A DNA stretch of 64,000 nt from Holophagales bacterium UBA5704. Its GTDB lineage: Bacteria > Acidobacteriota > Thermoanaerobaculia > Multivoradales > UBA5704. Each line of letters opens with the position of its first letter. The first letter of the stretch is position 1. A model generated the notes under the pieces. That model was not told the DNA's origin, made no database searches, and saw only the letters and a program-made list of their open reading frames with translations. The stretch is from the NCBI GenBank assembly GCA_002420005.1, contig DIHE01000157.1, positions 54,311-118,310 on the forward strand, in the 5' to 3' direction. Both the position numbers and the translations under genes were made by a program. Positions 1-8,018 of this stretch are shown piece by piece.

Positions 1-535
1 CCGGCGGCCGGAGCAGCCGCCCGGCCCGGGTCTCCGCTTCCTCTGGCTCGGCCGCTGGGCCGGCCACAAGGGAACCGGCCGGCTGCTGCGCTTTCTGGCC
101 GAGCGCCTCGCGGCCCACCCCGACGACGTCTGCACCGTGGCCGGATGCGGGCCGGCCGCCGAGCGCGCGCTGCCGGCCGCGTGGCTGCGCGCGGGACGGG
201 TCCGCCTGATCCCCTCCTACGCCCGCGCCGAGCTGCCCGCGCTGCTCGCCGCGCACGACGCCGGGCTGTTCACCAGCACCGTGGAAGGGTGGGGGCTGTC
301 GCTCAACGAGATGCTCGAATCCGGGCTCCCCGTCTTCGCCACCCCGGCCGGCGCGGTGGACGACCTGCGGCCGTACTTTCCCGCCTCCCTGCGGCCCTTC
401 CCGCCGCCCGCCCGCATCGAGCCGGCGCCACGCGAGGACCTGGAGGCGAACGGCTACTTCGCACGCTTCGCGTGGAGCGCCATCGCCCGCGACTACGAGC
501 GCCAGGCCCTGGCCCCCGGTGGAGGACCGCCGTGA
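1..535 (+). CDS. Glycosyltransferase family 4-like (GT-B), 5-prime truncated
   Basis: Only the C-terminal half (about 177 residues, frame starting at base 2) lies in the window. It carries the nucleotide-sugar-binding half of a GT-B fold. LRFLWLGRWAGHKG begins the second Rossmann domain, and the EX7E-type signature is visible as EGWGLSLNEMLESGLPV. It should transfer a sugar from a nucleotide donor to a cytoplasmic lipid-linked glycan. The stop codon overlaps the GTG start of the next gene (GTGA), so it is cotranscribed with the glycan genes that follow. The acceptor and the sugar cannot be read from the sequence. Confidence 0.85.
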   Translation, partial: RRPEQPPGPGLRFLWLGRWAGHKGTGRLLRFLAERLAAHPDDVCTVAGCGPAAERALPAAWLRAGRVRLIPSYARAELPALLAAHDAGLFTSTVEGWGLSLNEMLESGLPVFATPAGAVDDLRPYFPASLRPFPPPARIEPAPREDLEANGYFARFAWSAIARDYERQALAPGGGPP

Positions 536-1437
536 GCCCCGCCTCGCCTCCGCCGGGAGCCTGGAGCGGCCGGCTGCGCGCCGCGCTCTGGCGCTTCCAC
601 ACCCTCGCGCTCGCCCACCGGATCTTCGACGGCTTGCCGGTGCCGACCGTGCTCTCCCGCCCGTTCTGCGGCCGGAGGCTCTGGGTCGACGTGGCGCGGG
701 CCAATCCGCAACGCCTCCTCTGGCTCGAAGGGGAACGTTTCGTGGCGGAGCGCCGGCTGCTGCGCCGCTTCCTGCGCACCGGCTGGAACGTGGCCGACGT
801 CGGCGCCAACATCGGCTACTGTGCCCTCCTCTTCGCCGAAGCGGTGGGGCCGGCCGGCCGCATCGCCTGCATCGAGCCCGAACCGGACAACCTCGCCGAG
901 CTGCAGCGCAACGTGGCGGAGAACCGGCTCACGCAGGTGGACGTCTTCCCGGTGGCGGCGGGCGCCGCCTCCGGGACGGTCTCGCTGCGCACCGGCCTCA
1001 ACGGCACGGTGGCCGCCGACGGCTGCGGCGAGGTCCGGGTCCCCCTCCGGACCCTGGACGAGCTCCTGGCCGGCCGGCCGCCGGATTTCGTCAAGATCGA
1101 CGTCGAGGGGTACGAGGGGCACGTCCTCGACGGCGCCACCCGGATCCTCCACGAGCACCGCCCCACGCTCTTCCTGGAAATCCACCCCGGCTTCCTGGCG
1201 CCGCCGCATACCGTGGACGGGCTCCTCGGCCGGCTGGAGGCGCTCTATCCCCACGTCGAGCTGTGGGAGATCGCGCCGCAGGCCACCCTCGCGCAGAAGA
1301 TCGCGGCGCGCTACCTGGGCGCCGGCGCCTGCCGGGTGCGCGACCGCCAAGCGCTCCTCGCCGCCTGCCGGGCCGGCCGGCGGGAGGAGCCGTTCTGGGC
1401 GGTGGCACCGTCGCCGCGAAAAGGGCGGGACGCATGA
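532..1437 (+). CDS. FkbM family SAM-dependent methyltransferase
   Basis: The product has 301 residues. A class I methyltransferase SAM-binding motif, VADVGANIGYCALLF, lies at about residues 87-101, with the acidic IEPEPDN loop after the next strand at 114-120. The FkbM-family signature VKIDVEGYEGHVLDG follows at 187-201. The family O-methylates sugars and other secondary metabolites, so its place inside a glycan locus suggests methylation of a glycan residue. The GTG start overlaps the previous stop by 4 nt. The gene ends on the ATG of the next gene (4-nt overlap), which makes translational coupling likely. Confidence 0.9.
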   Translation: MSPASPPPGAWSGRLRAALWRFHTLALAHRIFDGLPVPTVLSRPFCGRRLWVDVARANPQRLLWLEGERFVAERRLLRRFLRTGWNVADVGANIGYCALLFAEAVGPAGRIACIEPEPDNLAELQRNVAENRLTQVDVFPVAAGAASGTVSLRTGLNGTVAADGCGEVRVPLRTLDELLAGRPPDFVKIDVEGYEGHVLDGATRILHEHRPTLFLEIHPGFLAPPHTVDGLLGRLEALYPHVELWEIAPQATLAQKIAARYLGAGACRVRDRQALLAACRAGRREEPFWAVAPSPRKGRDA

Positions 1438-2573
1438 AGCTCCTGCGCCCCCTGCGCGCCCTGCGTGCCCTCCCCCGGCGGGCCGGCGCCGCGCTCCTGG
1501 AACGAGAGGTGCGCCGCGCCGCCGCCCGGGCACCGGCCCTCTCCGGGCCCCCGGAGGAACCGCGCTCGCTCTTCGTGCTGCGCAACAACGACCTGGGGGA
1601 TCTCCTGGTGGTCACCCCCTTGTTCGAAGCGCTCCGCCGGCGGTTCCCCGCGGCGTCCATCGCCGCCGGCGTGGGCGACTGGAGCCGCGACGTGCTGCGC
1701 CACAACCCCTGGATCTCCGAGGTTCTGCCGGTCAACGCCCCCTGGTTCAACAAGTACACGGCGGGGGCCGGGCCGCTCGGCCGCCGGGCCTATCTGCGCC
1801 GTTCTCCGGAGGTGCAGGAGGTGGCGCGCCGCCGCTTCGAGGTGGGGATCGACGTTCTGGGGAGCGCCTGGGGAGCCCTCTTCCTGCTGCAGGCGGGCAT
1901 TCCCTGGCGCCTGGGGATCCGCGGCTACGCCGGCGGCTGCTCCGGCGCCCAGGCGACCGTCCCCTTCGATCCCGCCGAGCACGTGGGACGCACCGCCCTG
2001 CGCTTCGCCGAGCTGCTCGGCGCGACCGATCTCCCGGCGGTTCGGCCGCAGCTCTTCCTGTCTCCCGAGGAGGCACAGGCGGGCGAGCGCTGGTGGGCGG
2101 ACGCGGAGCCGGGCGGACGCCGGCCGCGCCTGGTGATCGGCCCGGGGGCGGGGCTCCCCGGCAAACGCTGGCCCCTCGACCGCTTCGCGGACCTGCTCCG
2201 CGGCCTGGCGGGCGCCGGACACCGGGCGGACCTCCAGATCCTCGTCCTCGCCGGCCGTGGCGAAGAAGACCTCGTGCGTGCCCTCGCGCCCCTCCACCCG
2301 GGGGTGCGCACGTTCGCCGAGCCGCCGGACCTGCGCACCAACTTCGCGCTGGTCGCCGCCTGCGACGCCGTGGTCTGCCATTCGAGCCTGCTGCTGCACG
2401 TGTCCGCCGCCTTCGCCCGGCCGGCCTTGACCCTCCTCGGGCCGTCCTTTCCGTCCGCATCCCGGCATCAGGCACAGTGGGGGTATCCCGGGCTCAGCCG
2501 CAGCCTGTCCCTCCCCTCCCCCGCGGCGGTCCTGAGCCTGCTCCAGGAGGAGCTCGCCCGATGCGCGCCCTGA
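1434..2573 (+). CDS. Glycosyltransferase family 9 (heptosyltransferase-like)
   Basis: The product has 379 residues. The N-terminal motif RNNDLGDLLVVTPLFEAL (about 50-67) and the C-terminal donor-site motifs VIGPGAGLPGKRWPL and ACDAVVCHSSLLLHVSAAF match the GT9 ADP-heptose:LPS heptosyltransferase family. A mobile N-terminal segment of about 40 residues, rich in Arg and Leu, precedes the fold. It probably adds heptose or a related sugar to a cell-surface glycan at the inner face of the membrane. The start codon is the ATG overlapping the methyltransferase stop. The 3-prime end overlaps the next gene by 13 nt. Confidence 0.9.
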   Translation: MKLLRPLRALRALPRRAGAALLEREVRRAAARAPALSGPPEEPRSLFVLRNNDLGDLLVVTPLFEALRRRFPAASIAAGVGDWSRDVLRHNPWISEVLPVNAPWFNKYTAGAGPLGRRAYLRRSPEVQEVARRRFEVGIDVLGSAWGALFLLQAGIPWRLGIRGYAGGCSGAQATVPFDPAEHVGRTALRFAELLGATDLPAVRPQLFLSPEEAQAGERWWADAEPGGRRPRLVIGPGAGLPGKRWPLDRFADLLRGLAGAGHRADLQILVLAGRGEEDLVRALAPLHPGVRTFAEPPDLRTNFALVAACDAVVCHSSLLLHVSAAFARPALTLLGPSFPSASRHQAQWGYPGLSRSLSLPSPAAVLSLLQEELARCAP

Positions 2574-4078
2574 AGCGATCCCCCGTTCTCTGGCTCGCCC
2601 TCGGCCTCTGGCTGACCTACCTGTGGACCTCGTCCGGAGGCCTGGAGACGAGCGATGCCGTGCTGCGCTACCTGACCGCCCGGTCGTGGATCGAAGGGCA
2701 CGGCGGCGTCCTGGCCGCCGAGCTCGGCTGGAACGGCGGCGCCGTCCTCCCCGACGGGAGGGTGTACGCCTTTTTCGGCCCGCTCCAGTCGGTGCTCATG
2801 GTGCCGTTCCTGCTCGCCGCCCGAGCCCTGCCCGCGCCGGGCATGGACACCGGCGTCGTCGAGACCTTCGCCATCTGCCTCGGCCTCTTCCCGCTCCTCT
2901 CGGCCGGCGTGATCGCCCTGCTCTACCGGTCCCTGGGCCATCTCGGGGTGGCTCCGCGCGTCCGCCTCCTCACCTGCCTCGGCATCGGACTGGGCAGCCT
3001 GTTCTGGCACTATGCCCGGATGGGCCAGGAAGAGAGCCTGGTGGCCTTCGGCTTCGCCCTCTGGCTCCTCGGCGCCACCCGCCTGATCGCCGGCCTCCGC
3101 TCGCCCGCGCTGCTGATGGCCGCGGGCGCCGCGATTCCGCTCGCCACCCGCTGGGCGGCGGCGCCCCAGCTCGCCGTTCTCTGCGCCGCGACGCTCGTCC
3201 TGCTCTGGCGCCACCGCCGGCAGGTGTCGTTCCGCGATGTGGCCGCCGGGGCCGCCCTGGTGGCCGGTGTGGCCTCCCTGGTCCTGCTCTACAACCACGC
3301 CCGCTTCGGCGATCCGCTGCAGACCGGCTACCCGATCTGGTACGCCCACCAGGGCTATTCCATGTTCACCTTCGACAACTACGGCCGGCACTTCGCAGCC
3401 CTCCTGGCCAGCCCGTACCGCGGCCTGCTCTTCTATTCACCCATCGCCGTGGCGGCCCTCGCCGGGTGCTTTCTCCTGCGCACCTCCGACGAACGCCTGC
3501 TGGGCTTCGCGGCGGCCGGAGTGCTGGTGGCCACGCTCCTGTTCATCGCCGCCTTCCGCTTCTGGGCCGGCGGCCATTCCTGGGGGCCCCGCTTCCTCAC
3601 CGCGCCCCAGGTCCTGCTGGCCCCCGCGCTCGCCGCCCTCATCGCCCGGGCGCCGCGGCGCGCCGCCTGGGCGGTGGCCCTCTGCGCCTCCCTGCAGATC
3701 TTCTCCACCGTGCTCCCTGCGTCCACCGAGGAATACGTGTGGTTCAACATCGATCGCTCCCAGCCCGGAGCCTGCAACGAATGGAGCTTCGCATGCACCG
3801 CGGTCCCTTCGCGCATCCCGCGCGGTCTCGCCGCCTTGGCGAACACCGCCGCCAACCGGCCCGGCGTGGCCCTGTCCGACCGCGCCCTCGTGGCGCCGGA
3901 GGTGGTCCTCGCCACCTCGGACTACCGCACCCTCTACTGGTGGCCGGTGCGGATCGCCTTCCGGCTCGGCCGTTTCCCCGCCTGGCTCGCCCTGCTCGCC
4001 TGCGCCGCCGGTCTCGCCGCCGCTGCGGCCTGCCTGGCGCGCGCCTGGCGGCTCTGCGGTGCAGAAGAAGCGAGGTGA
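2561..4078 (+). CDS. Multi-pass membrane glycosyltransferase (GT39/GT83-like)
   Basis: The product has 505 residues and about ten hydrophobic segments. After the first membrane helix there is a long periplasmic-type loop with an acidic pair (GGLETSDAVLRYL), which is where lipid-phosphate-sugar-dependent transferases of the ArnT/PMT type hold their catalytic Asp/Glu. The loop QTGYPIWYAHQGYSMFTF and the C-terminal loop with Cys pairs are also extracytoplasmic in the expected topology. It would use a polyprenyl-phosphate sugar on the outer face of the inner membrane. Overlap with the GT9 gene ties it to the operon. The family assignment is by topology and the acidic motif only. Confidence 0.75.
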   Translation: MRALKRSPVLWLALGLWLTYLWTSSGGLETSDAVLRYLTARSWIEGHGGVLAAELGWNGGAVLPDGRVYAFFGPLQSVLMVPFLLAARALPAPGMDTGVVETFAICLGLFPLLSAGVIALLYRSLGHLGVAPRVRLLTCLGIGLGSLFWHYARMGQEESLVAFGFALWLLGATRLIAGLRSPALLMAAGAAIPLATRWAAAPQLAVLCAATLVLLWRHRRQVSFRDVAAGAALVAGVASLVLLYNHARFGDPLQTGYPIWYAHQGYSMFTFDNYGRHFAALLASPYRGLLFYSPIAVAALAGCFLLRTSDERLLGFAAAGVLVATLLFIAAFRFWAGGHSWGPRFLTAPQVLLAPALAALIARAPRRAAWAVALCASLQIFSTVLPASTEEYVWFNIDRSQPGACNEWSFACTAVPSRIPRGLAALANTAANRPGVALSDRALVAPEVVLATSDYRTLYWWPVRIAFRLGRFPAWLALLACAAGLAAAAACLARAWRLCGAEEAR

Positions 4079-4082
4079 CGCC

Positions 4083-5099
4083 ATGATCCGTATCGCCATC
4101 CTCGGCGCGGGCCATTGGGGCCCGAACCTCATCCGCAACTTCCATACCCACCAGGCGAGCGAGGTCGTCTGGGTGATCGACCGCGACCCCGGACGCCTGG
4201 AGCTCGCCCGCTCCCGCTACCCCGACGTGCGCGTCGGGGCCGACCCGGCGGCGGCGTTCGACGATCCCGCGGTCGATGCGGTGGTCCTCGCCACGCCGAC
4301 GGTGACCCACCACCCGCTCGCCGCCGCGGCGCTGCGCGCCGGCAAGCACGTCCTGGTCGAGAAGCCTCTCGCCACCCGCACCGAGGAGGCCGAGGAGCTC
4401 TGTGCCCTCGCCGACCGGCTCGGACGCATCCTCATGGTGGGGCATGTGTTCCTGTTCAACGGCGCCGTCCGGCAGATCAAGGAAGACCTCGACGCCGAGC
4501 GCGTCGGCAAGGTCTTCTACCTCTCCATGCTGCGCACCAACCTGGGCCCCATCCGCAGCGACGTCAACGCCGCCTGGGACCTGGCGGCGCACGACGTGGC
4601 GATCGCCAACTACTGGCTGGGCGGCCCGCCGCTCGCCGCCGCGGCCCAGGGAGGCTCCTGGATCAACCCCGGCATCGAAGATGCCGTCTTCGCCAACCTC
4701 TGGTATCCAAACGGGGTGATGGCTCACCTTCACGTCTCCTGGCTGAGCCCGCGCAAGGTGCGCGACATCACCCTCGTCGGGGAGAAAGGCATGTTGACCT
4801 TCGACGACATGAATCTGCAAGAACCGGTTCGCCACTATGACAAAGGCGTGAGCGAAAAGCGCTCGGCGGGCTTCGTGGACACCTTCGCCTTGTTCCGCAC
4901 CAGCATCCGCGAAGGCGCGGTGACGATCCCCCGGGTGTCGACCGGCGAGCCGCTCAAAGCCGAGTGCGACCATTTTCTCGACTGCATCCACCGCGGCGTC
5001 CGTCCCCTGGCCGATGGGCGCAGCGGCCTCGACGCCGTCCGCGTCCTCGCCGCCCTCGACCGTTCGCTGCACGAAGAAGGCCGCAGGGTGGACGTATGA
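4083..5099 (+). CDS. Gfo/Idh/MocA-family NAD(P)-dependent sugar oxidoreductase (WlbA/GnnA-like)
   Basis: The product has 338 residues. The Rossmann motif ILGAGHWGPNLIRNF is at residues 5-19 and the family EKPLATRTEEAEEL motif lies in the cofactor domain. The C-terminal substrate domain contains WDLAAHDVAIANYWLG, which carries the catalytic-region His. In WlbA/WbpB and GnnA systems this enzyme oxidises C3 of a UDP-HexNAc(A) so that a DegT-type enzyme can aminate it. A DegT-type gene is the next gene and overlaps by 4 nt. The pair therefore probably makes a 3-amino sugar nucleotide. The exact substrate is not determined by the sequence. Confidence 0.88.
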   Translation: MIRIAILGAGHWGPNLIRNFHTHQASEVVWVIDRDPGRLELARSRYPDVRVGADPAAAFDDPAVDAVVLATPTVTHHPLAAAALRAGKHVLVEKPLATRTEEAEELCALADRLGRILMVGHVFLFNGAVRQIKEDLDAERVGKVFYLSMLRTNLGPIRSDVNAAWDLAAHDVAIANYWLGGPPLAAAAQGGSWINPGIEDAVFANLWYPNGVMAHLHVSWLSPRKVRDITLVGEKGMLTFDDMNLQEPVRHYDKGVSEKRSAGFVDTFALFRTSIREGAVTIPRVSTGEPLKAECDHFLDCIHRGVRPLADGRSGLDAVRVLAALDRSLHEEGRRVDV

Positions 5100-6208
5100 G
5101 CGCCGCCCCGGCTGCGATTCCCCTGGTCGACCTCAAGGCGCAGCACGCCGAGATCGCCGAGGAGGTGGCGCGCGGCATGGCCCGGGTGATGGACGAGACC
5201 TCGTTCATCCTCGGTCCCGCCGTCCGCGCGTTCGAAGAAGCCTTCGCCCGCTTCTGCCAGGTTCCCCACTGCATCGGTGTGGGCAACGGCACCGACGCGC
5301 TCGAATTCATCGTCCGCGCCGCGGGCCTCGGCCCGGGCGACGAGGTGCTCGTCCCGGCCAACACCTTCATCGCCACGGCGCTCGGGGTGCTGCGGGCCGG
5401 CCCGTCACCGGTGCTGGTGGATTGCGACGCCTGGCACCTGATGGACCCGGAACGGATCGAGGCGAAGATCGGGCCGCGCACGCGGGCGATCCTGCCGGTC
5501 CACCTCTACGGCCAGCTCGCCGACATGGAGGCGATCGGCGCGCTCGCCGCGGCGCACGGCCTGCTGCTGCTGGAAGATGCGGCCCAGTGCCAGGGAGCGC
5601 GCCGCCACGGCCGCCCGGCCGGCACCTTCGGCGCCGCCGCGGCCACCAGCTTCTACCCCGGCAAGAACCTGGGAGCCTACGGCGACGCCGGAGCCGTGCT
5701 CACCACCTCGGACGATCTCGCCGCCCGCGTTCGCAAGCTGCGCAACTGGGGCAGCGAGCAGAAGTACCACCACCCCGAGATCGGCTTCAACTCCCGGCTC
5801 GACACCCTCCAGGCCGTGGTCCTCTCCGCCAAGCTCGCCCGCCTCGACGCCTGGAATGAAGCGCGCCGCCGGGCCGCCGCGCGCTACGACGAGCTGCTGG
5901 CGGACGTGCCCGGTGTCGAGACCCCGGGCACCCTCCCCGGCAACGAGCACGTCTGGCACCTCTACGTGGTGCGGGTCCCCCGCCGCGACGCCGTCCTGGA
6001 GCGGCTCCAGGCGGCGGGGATCGGAGCGGGCATCCATTATCCCGTGCCGCTGCACCTGCACGGCGCCCTCTCCCATCTCGGCCACCGGCGCGGCGACTTC
6101 CCCGTCGCCGAGAAAGCCGCGGCGGAGATCCTCTCGCTCCCCATGGACCCACACCTCACCGAAGACCGGCAGGCGCGGGTGGTCGACGCGCTGCGGAGAG
6201 CGCTATGA
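5096..6208 (+). CDS. DegT/DnrJ/EryC1/StrS-family PLP-dependent sugar aminotransferase
   Basis: The product has 370 residues, normal for the family. The PLP-binding Lys is Lys190 in SFYPGKNLGAYGDAGA. The aspartate that contacts the pyridine nitrogen is in LLEDAAQCQGA (about 158-168), and the N-terminal GVGNGTDALEF loop (61-71) binds phosphate. It aminates a 3-keto sugar nucleotide, probably the product of the preceding oxidoreductase. The start is the ATG that overlaps the upstream stop (ATGA). The end overlaps the formyltransferase start in the same way, so oxidation, amination and formylation are encoded consecutively. Confidence 0.92.
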   Translation: MSAAPAAIPLVDLKAQHAEIAEEVARGMARVMDETSFILGPAVRAFEEAFARFCQVPHCIGVGNGTDALEFIVRAAGLGPGDEVLVPANTFIATALGVLRAGPSPVLVDCDAWHLMDPERIEAKIGPRTRAILPVHLYGQLADMEAIGALAAAHGLLLLEDAAQCQGARRHGRPAGTFGAAAATSFYPGKNLGAYGDAGAVLTTSDDLAARVRKLRNWGSEQKYHHPEIGFNSRLDTLQAVVLSAKLARLDAWNEARRRAAARYDELLADVPGVETPGTLPGNEHVWHLYVVRVPRRDAVLERLQAAGIGAGIHYPVPLHLHGALSHLGHRRGDFPVAEKAAAEILSLPMDPHLTEDRQARVVDALRRAL

Positions 6209-7074
6209 GCCCGTCCGTCCTCTACATGGCCTATGGCGAGATCGGCCGCTTCTGCCTCACCGAGATGCTCGCCGCCGGCTTCGACGTCGTCGGGGTGTTC
6301 TGCCGCGCCGCCGACCGTGCCGAGCGCGACGACATTCCGTCCGTCTACACCGCAGCCCGGCGCGCCGGGCTGCACGTCTTCGGCGCCGTCGATCCGAGCG
6401 ATCCGGCGTTTCTGGAGGAGGCCCGCGGGCTCGCTCCGGACCTCCTCCTGTCGGTCCAGTACGACCGCATCCTGAAACCGCCTCTCCTCGCCATCCCACG
6501 CCACGGCGCGTACAACCTCCACTTCGGGCCGCTGCCGCGCCTGCGCGGCTGCTTCCCCACCAAGTGGGCGATCCTGGAGAACGAGCCGGGAGGCGTCGCG
6601 TTCCATTGCATCGATCCGGGGATCGACACCGGCGACGTGATCGCCCGCTCCCTCGTCGCGCTCGCTCCGGACGAGACCGACCAGACCCTCTACGGCAAGC
6701 TCGTGGAGGCCGGCAAGGCCCTGTTCCTGCAGCAGCTCGGCTGGATGCACGCCCTCACGCCGCCGCCCGCCCTGCCGCAGGAGGAGTCCCGGGCGTCCTA
6801 CCACCCCAAGCAGATCCCCTATGGGGGCATGATCGACTGGAGCCGCGACGCCGCCTGGATCGAGCGCTTCATCCGCGCCTTCACCTTCCCGCCCTACCCG
6901 GCCGCCAAGGCCCTGCTGGAGGGGCGGGAGGTGCAGATCCGCGCCCCCGTGGCCACCGGTCCCGACCTGCCCGGCCTGGCGGCGGGCGCCGCGCAGCGGC
7001 ACGGCGACGGCTCGGTCACCATCCAGTGCGGCGCGGGCAGCCTGACCGTGCCGGCCGGCGGAGTCCTCGCGTGA
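6205..7074 (+). CDS. Sugar N-formyltransferase (Fmt/ArnA-N-like)
   Basis: The product has 289 residues. The formyltransferase catalytic triad appears to be intact: Asn104 and His106 in YNLHFGPLPRLRGCFP and Asp141 in DPGIDTGDVIA. These enzymes move a formyl group from N10-formyltetrahydrofolate to an amine. Immediately downstream of a DegT aminotransferase, the likely acceptor is the new amino group of a nucleotide sugar. It is too short for the dual-domain ArnA and lacks the methionyl-tRNA formyltransferase C-terminal domain; residues after 240 form only a small cap. It overlaps both neighbours by 4 nt. Confidence 0.88.
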   Translation: MSPSVLYMAYGEIGRFCLTEMLAAGFDVVGVFCRAADRAERDDIPSVYTAARRAGLHVFGAVDPSDPAFLEEARGLAPDLLLSVQYDRILKPPLLAIPRHGAYNLHFGPLPRLRGCFPTKWAILENEPGGVAFHCIDPGIDTGDVIARSLVALAPDETDQTLYGKLVEAGKALFLQQLGWMHALTPPPALPQEESRASYHPKQIPYGGMIDWSRDAAWIERFIRAFTFPPYPAAKALLEGREVQIRAPVATGPDLPGLAAGAAQRHGDGSVTIQCGAGSLTVPAGGVLA

Positions 7075-7865
7075 AAGACCTGCCACGGGAGGAGATCCTC
7101 GCCCTGATCGACGCCGCACCGGCCCCACCGCCGGAGCAGCGGGTGCGCTACCGCGGTCTCACCCTCTGCGTGGTCATGGCCTCCTGGAACGAGGCCGGCA
7201 AGGTGGGGCCGGGAGTGGCCGCGGTGCCCCGCGACCTGGTGGACACCGTCTGCGTGGTGGACAACGGCTCGGTCGACGCCACCGCGGCGGAAGCCCGGGC
7301 GGCCGGTGCCGTGGTGATCTCCCACCCGCGCAACCTGGGGGCCGGCGGCGGCTACCGGTCGGGCTACGTCTACGGCCGCCGCAAGGGGTTCGACCTGATC
7401 GTCGAGCTGGCCGGCGACAACCAGGACGATCCGGCCGACATCCGGCACGTCGTGGACACTCTGATCGACGGCGGCTACGACTACGTCCACGGCTCGCGCT
7501 GGATGGCCGGGGGCACGCGGGTCAACATGACGGTCTCGCGCTCCTACCTCACCCGCCTCTACTCGTTCCTCTTCCGCACCTTGTTCGGCTTCCCGGCGAC
7601 CGATGCCACCAACGGGTTCCGGGTGTTCAAGAGCTCGCTGCTGGATCATCCGCAGATCGATCTGTGGCAGGAGTGGCTCATCCAGTATGAGCTGGAGCCG
7701 TATTTCTTCATCCAGGTGGTGCGGCTGGGCCACCGCGTGGGCGAGGCGCCGGTGCGCAAGATCTACCACCGGGAGATGAAGAAGAACACCAAGATGGTCC
7801 CCATCAAGAGCTGGTGGTCCATCCTGCGCCCGCTCTTCCTCCTGCGGCTGGGCCTCCGGAAGTGA
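7071..7865 (+). CDS. Glycosyltransferase family 2 (DPM1-like)
   Basis: The product has 264 residues with a single GT-A domain. Visible motifs are VVMASWNEAGKV, the nucleotide-binding CVVDNGSVDATAAEA, a DXD-region variant ELAGDNQDDPADI, and the acceptor-side TDATNGFRVFK. A basic, aromatic C-terminal tail (KNTKMVPIKSWWSILRPLF) looks membrane-associated and lacks a full transmembrane pair. It could make a polyprenyl-phosphate sugar for the membrane transferase at 2561-4078 or add a glycan residue. The GTG start overlaps the preceding stop. This is the last gene of the first glycan operon segment. Confidence 0.88.
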   Translation: MKDLPREEILALIDAAPAPPPEQRVRYRGLTLCVVMASWNEAGKVGPGVAAVPRDLVDTVCVVDNGSVDATAAEARAAGAVVISHPRNLGAGGGYRSGYVYGRRKGFDLIVELAGDNQDDPADIRHVVDTLIDGGYDYVHGSRWMAGGTRVNMTVSRSYLTRLYSFLFRTLFGFPATDATNGFRVFKSSLLDHPQIDLWQEWLIQYELEPYFFIQVVRLGHRVGEAPVRKIYHREMKKNTKMVPIKSWWSILRPLFLLRLGLRK

Positions 7866-7870
7866 GCCAC

Positions 7871-7896
7871 GCCGCCCCGGCCGAGGTCGGGACGGC
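7871..7896 (+). terminator. Possible terminator hairpin after the glycan operon segment
   Basis: GCCGCCCCG and CGGGACGGC can pair over 9 positions with one mismatch, 6 nt after the stop of the GT2 gene. There is no strong T-tract, so it may be a Rho-dependent or merely structural element. Confidence 0.35.
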
Positions 7897-8018
7897 GGGC
7901 AGGAACCCTGCATCGTGGGCAAGGATGATCCGGTTTCGCGCATTTTCGAGTTGCGCGTCACGATCCGGTCCCCGGGAGCACTTGTCCTTTTGAAGCGCTT
8001 CTTTCCTGGAGGACCCAC

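Noticed and set aside
6205..7074. Methionyl-tRNA formyltransferase (fmt)
   Set aside because: It lacks the C-terminal tRNA-binding domain and sits in a sugar operon directly after an aminotransferase.
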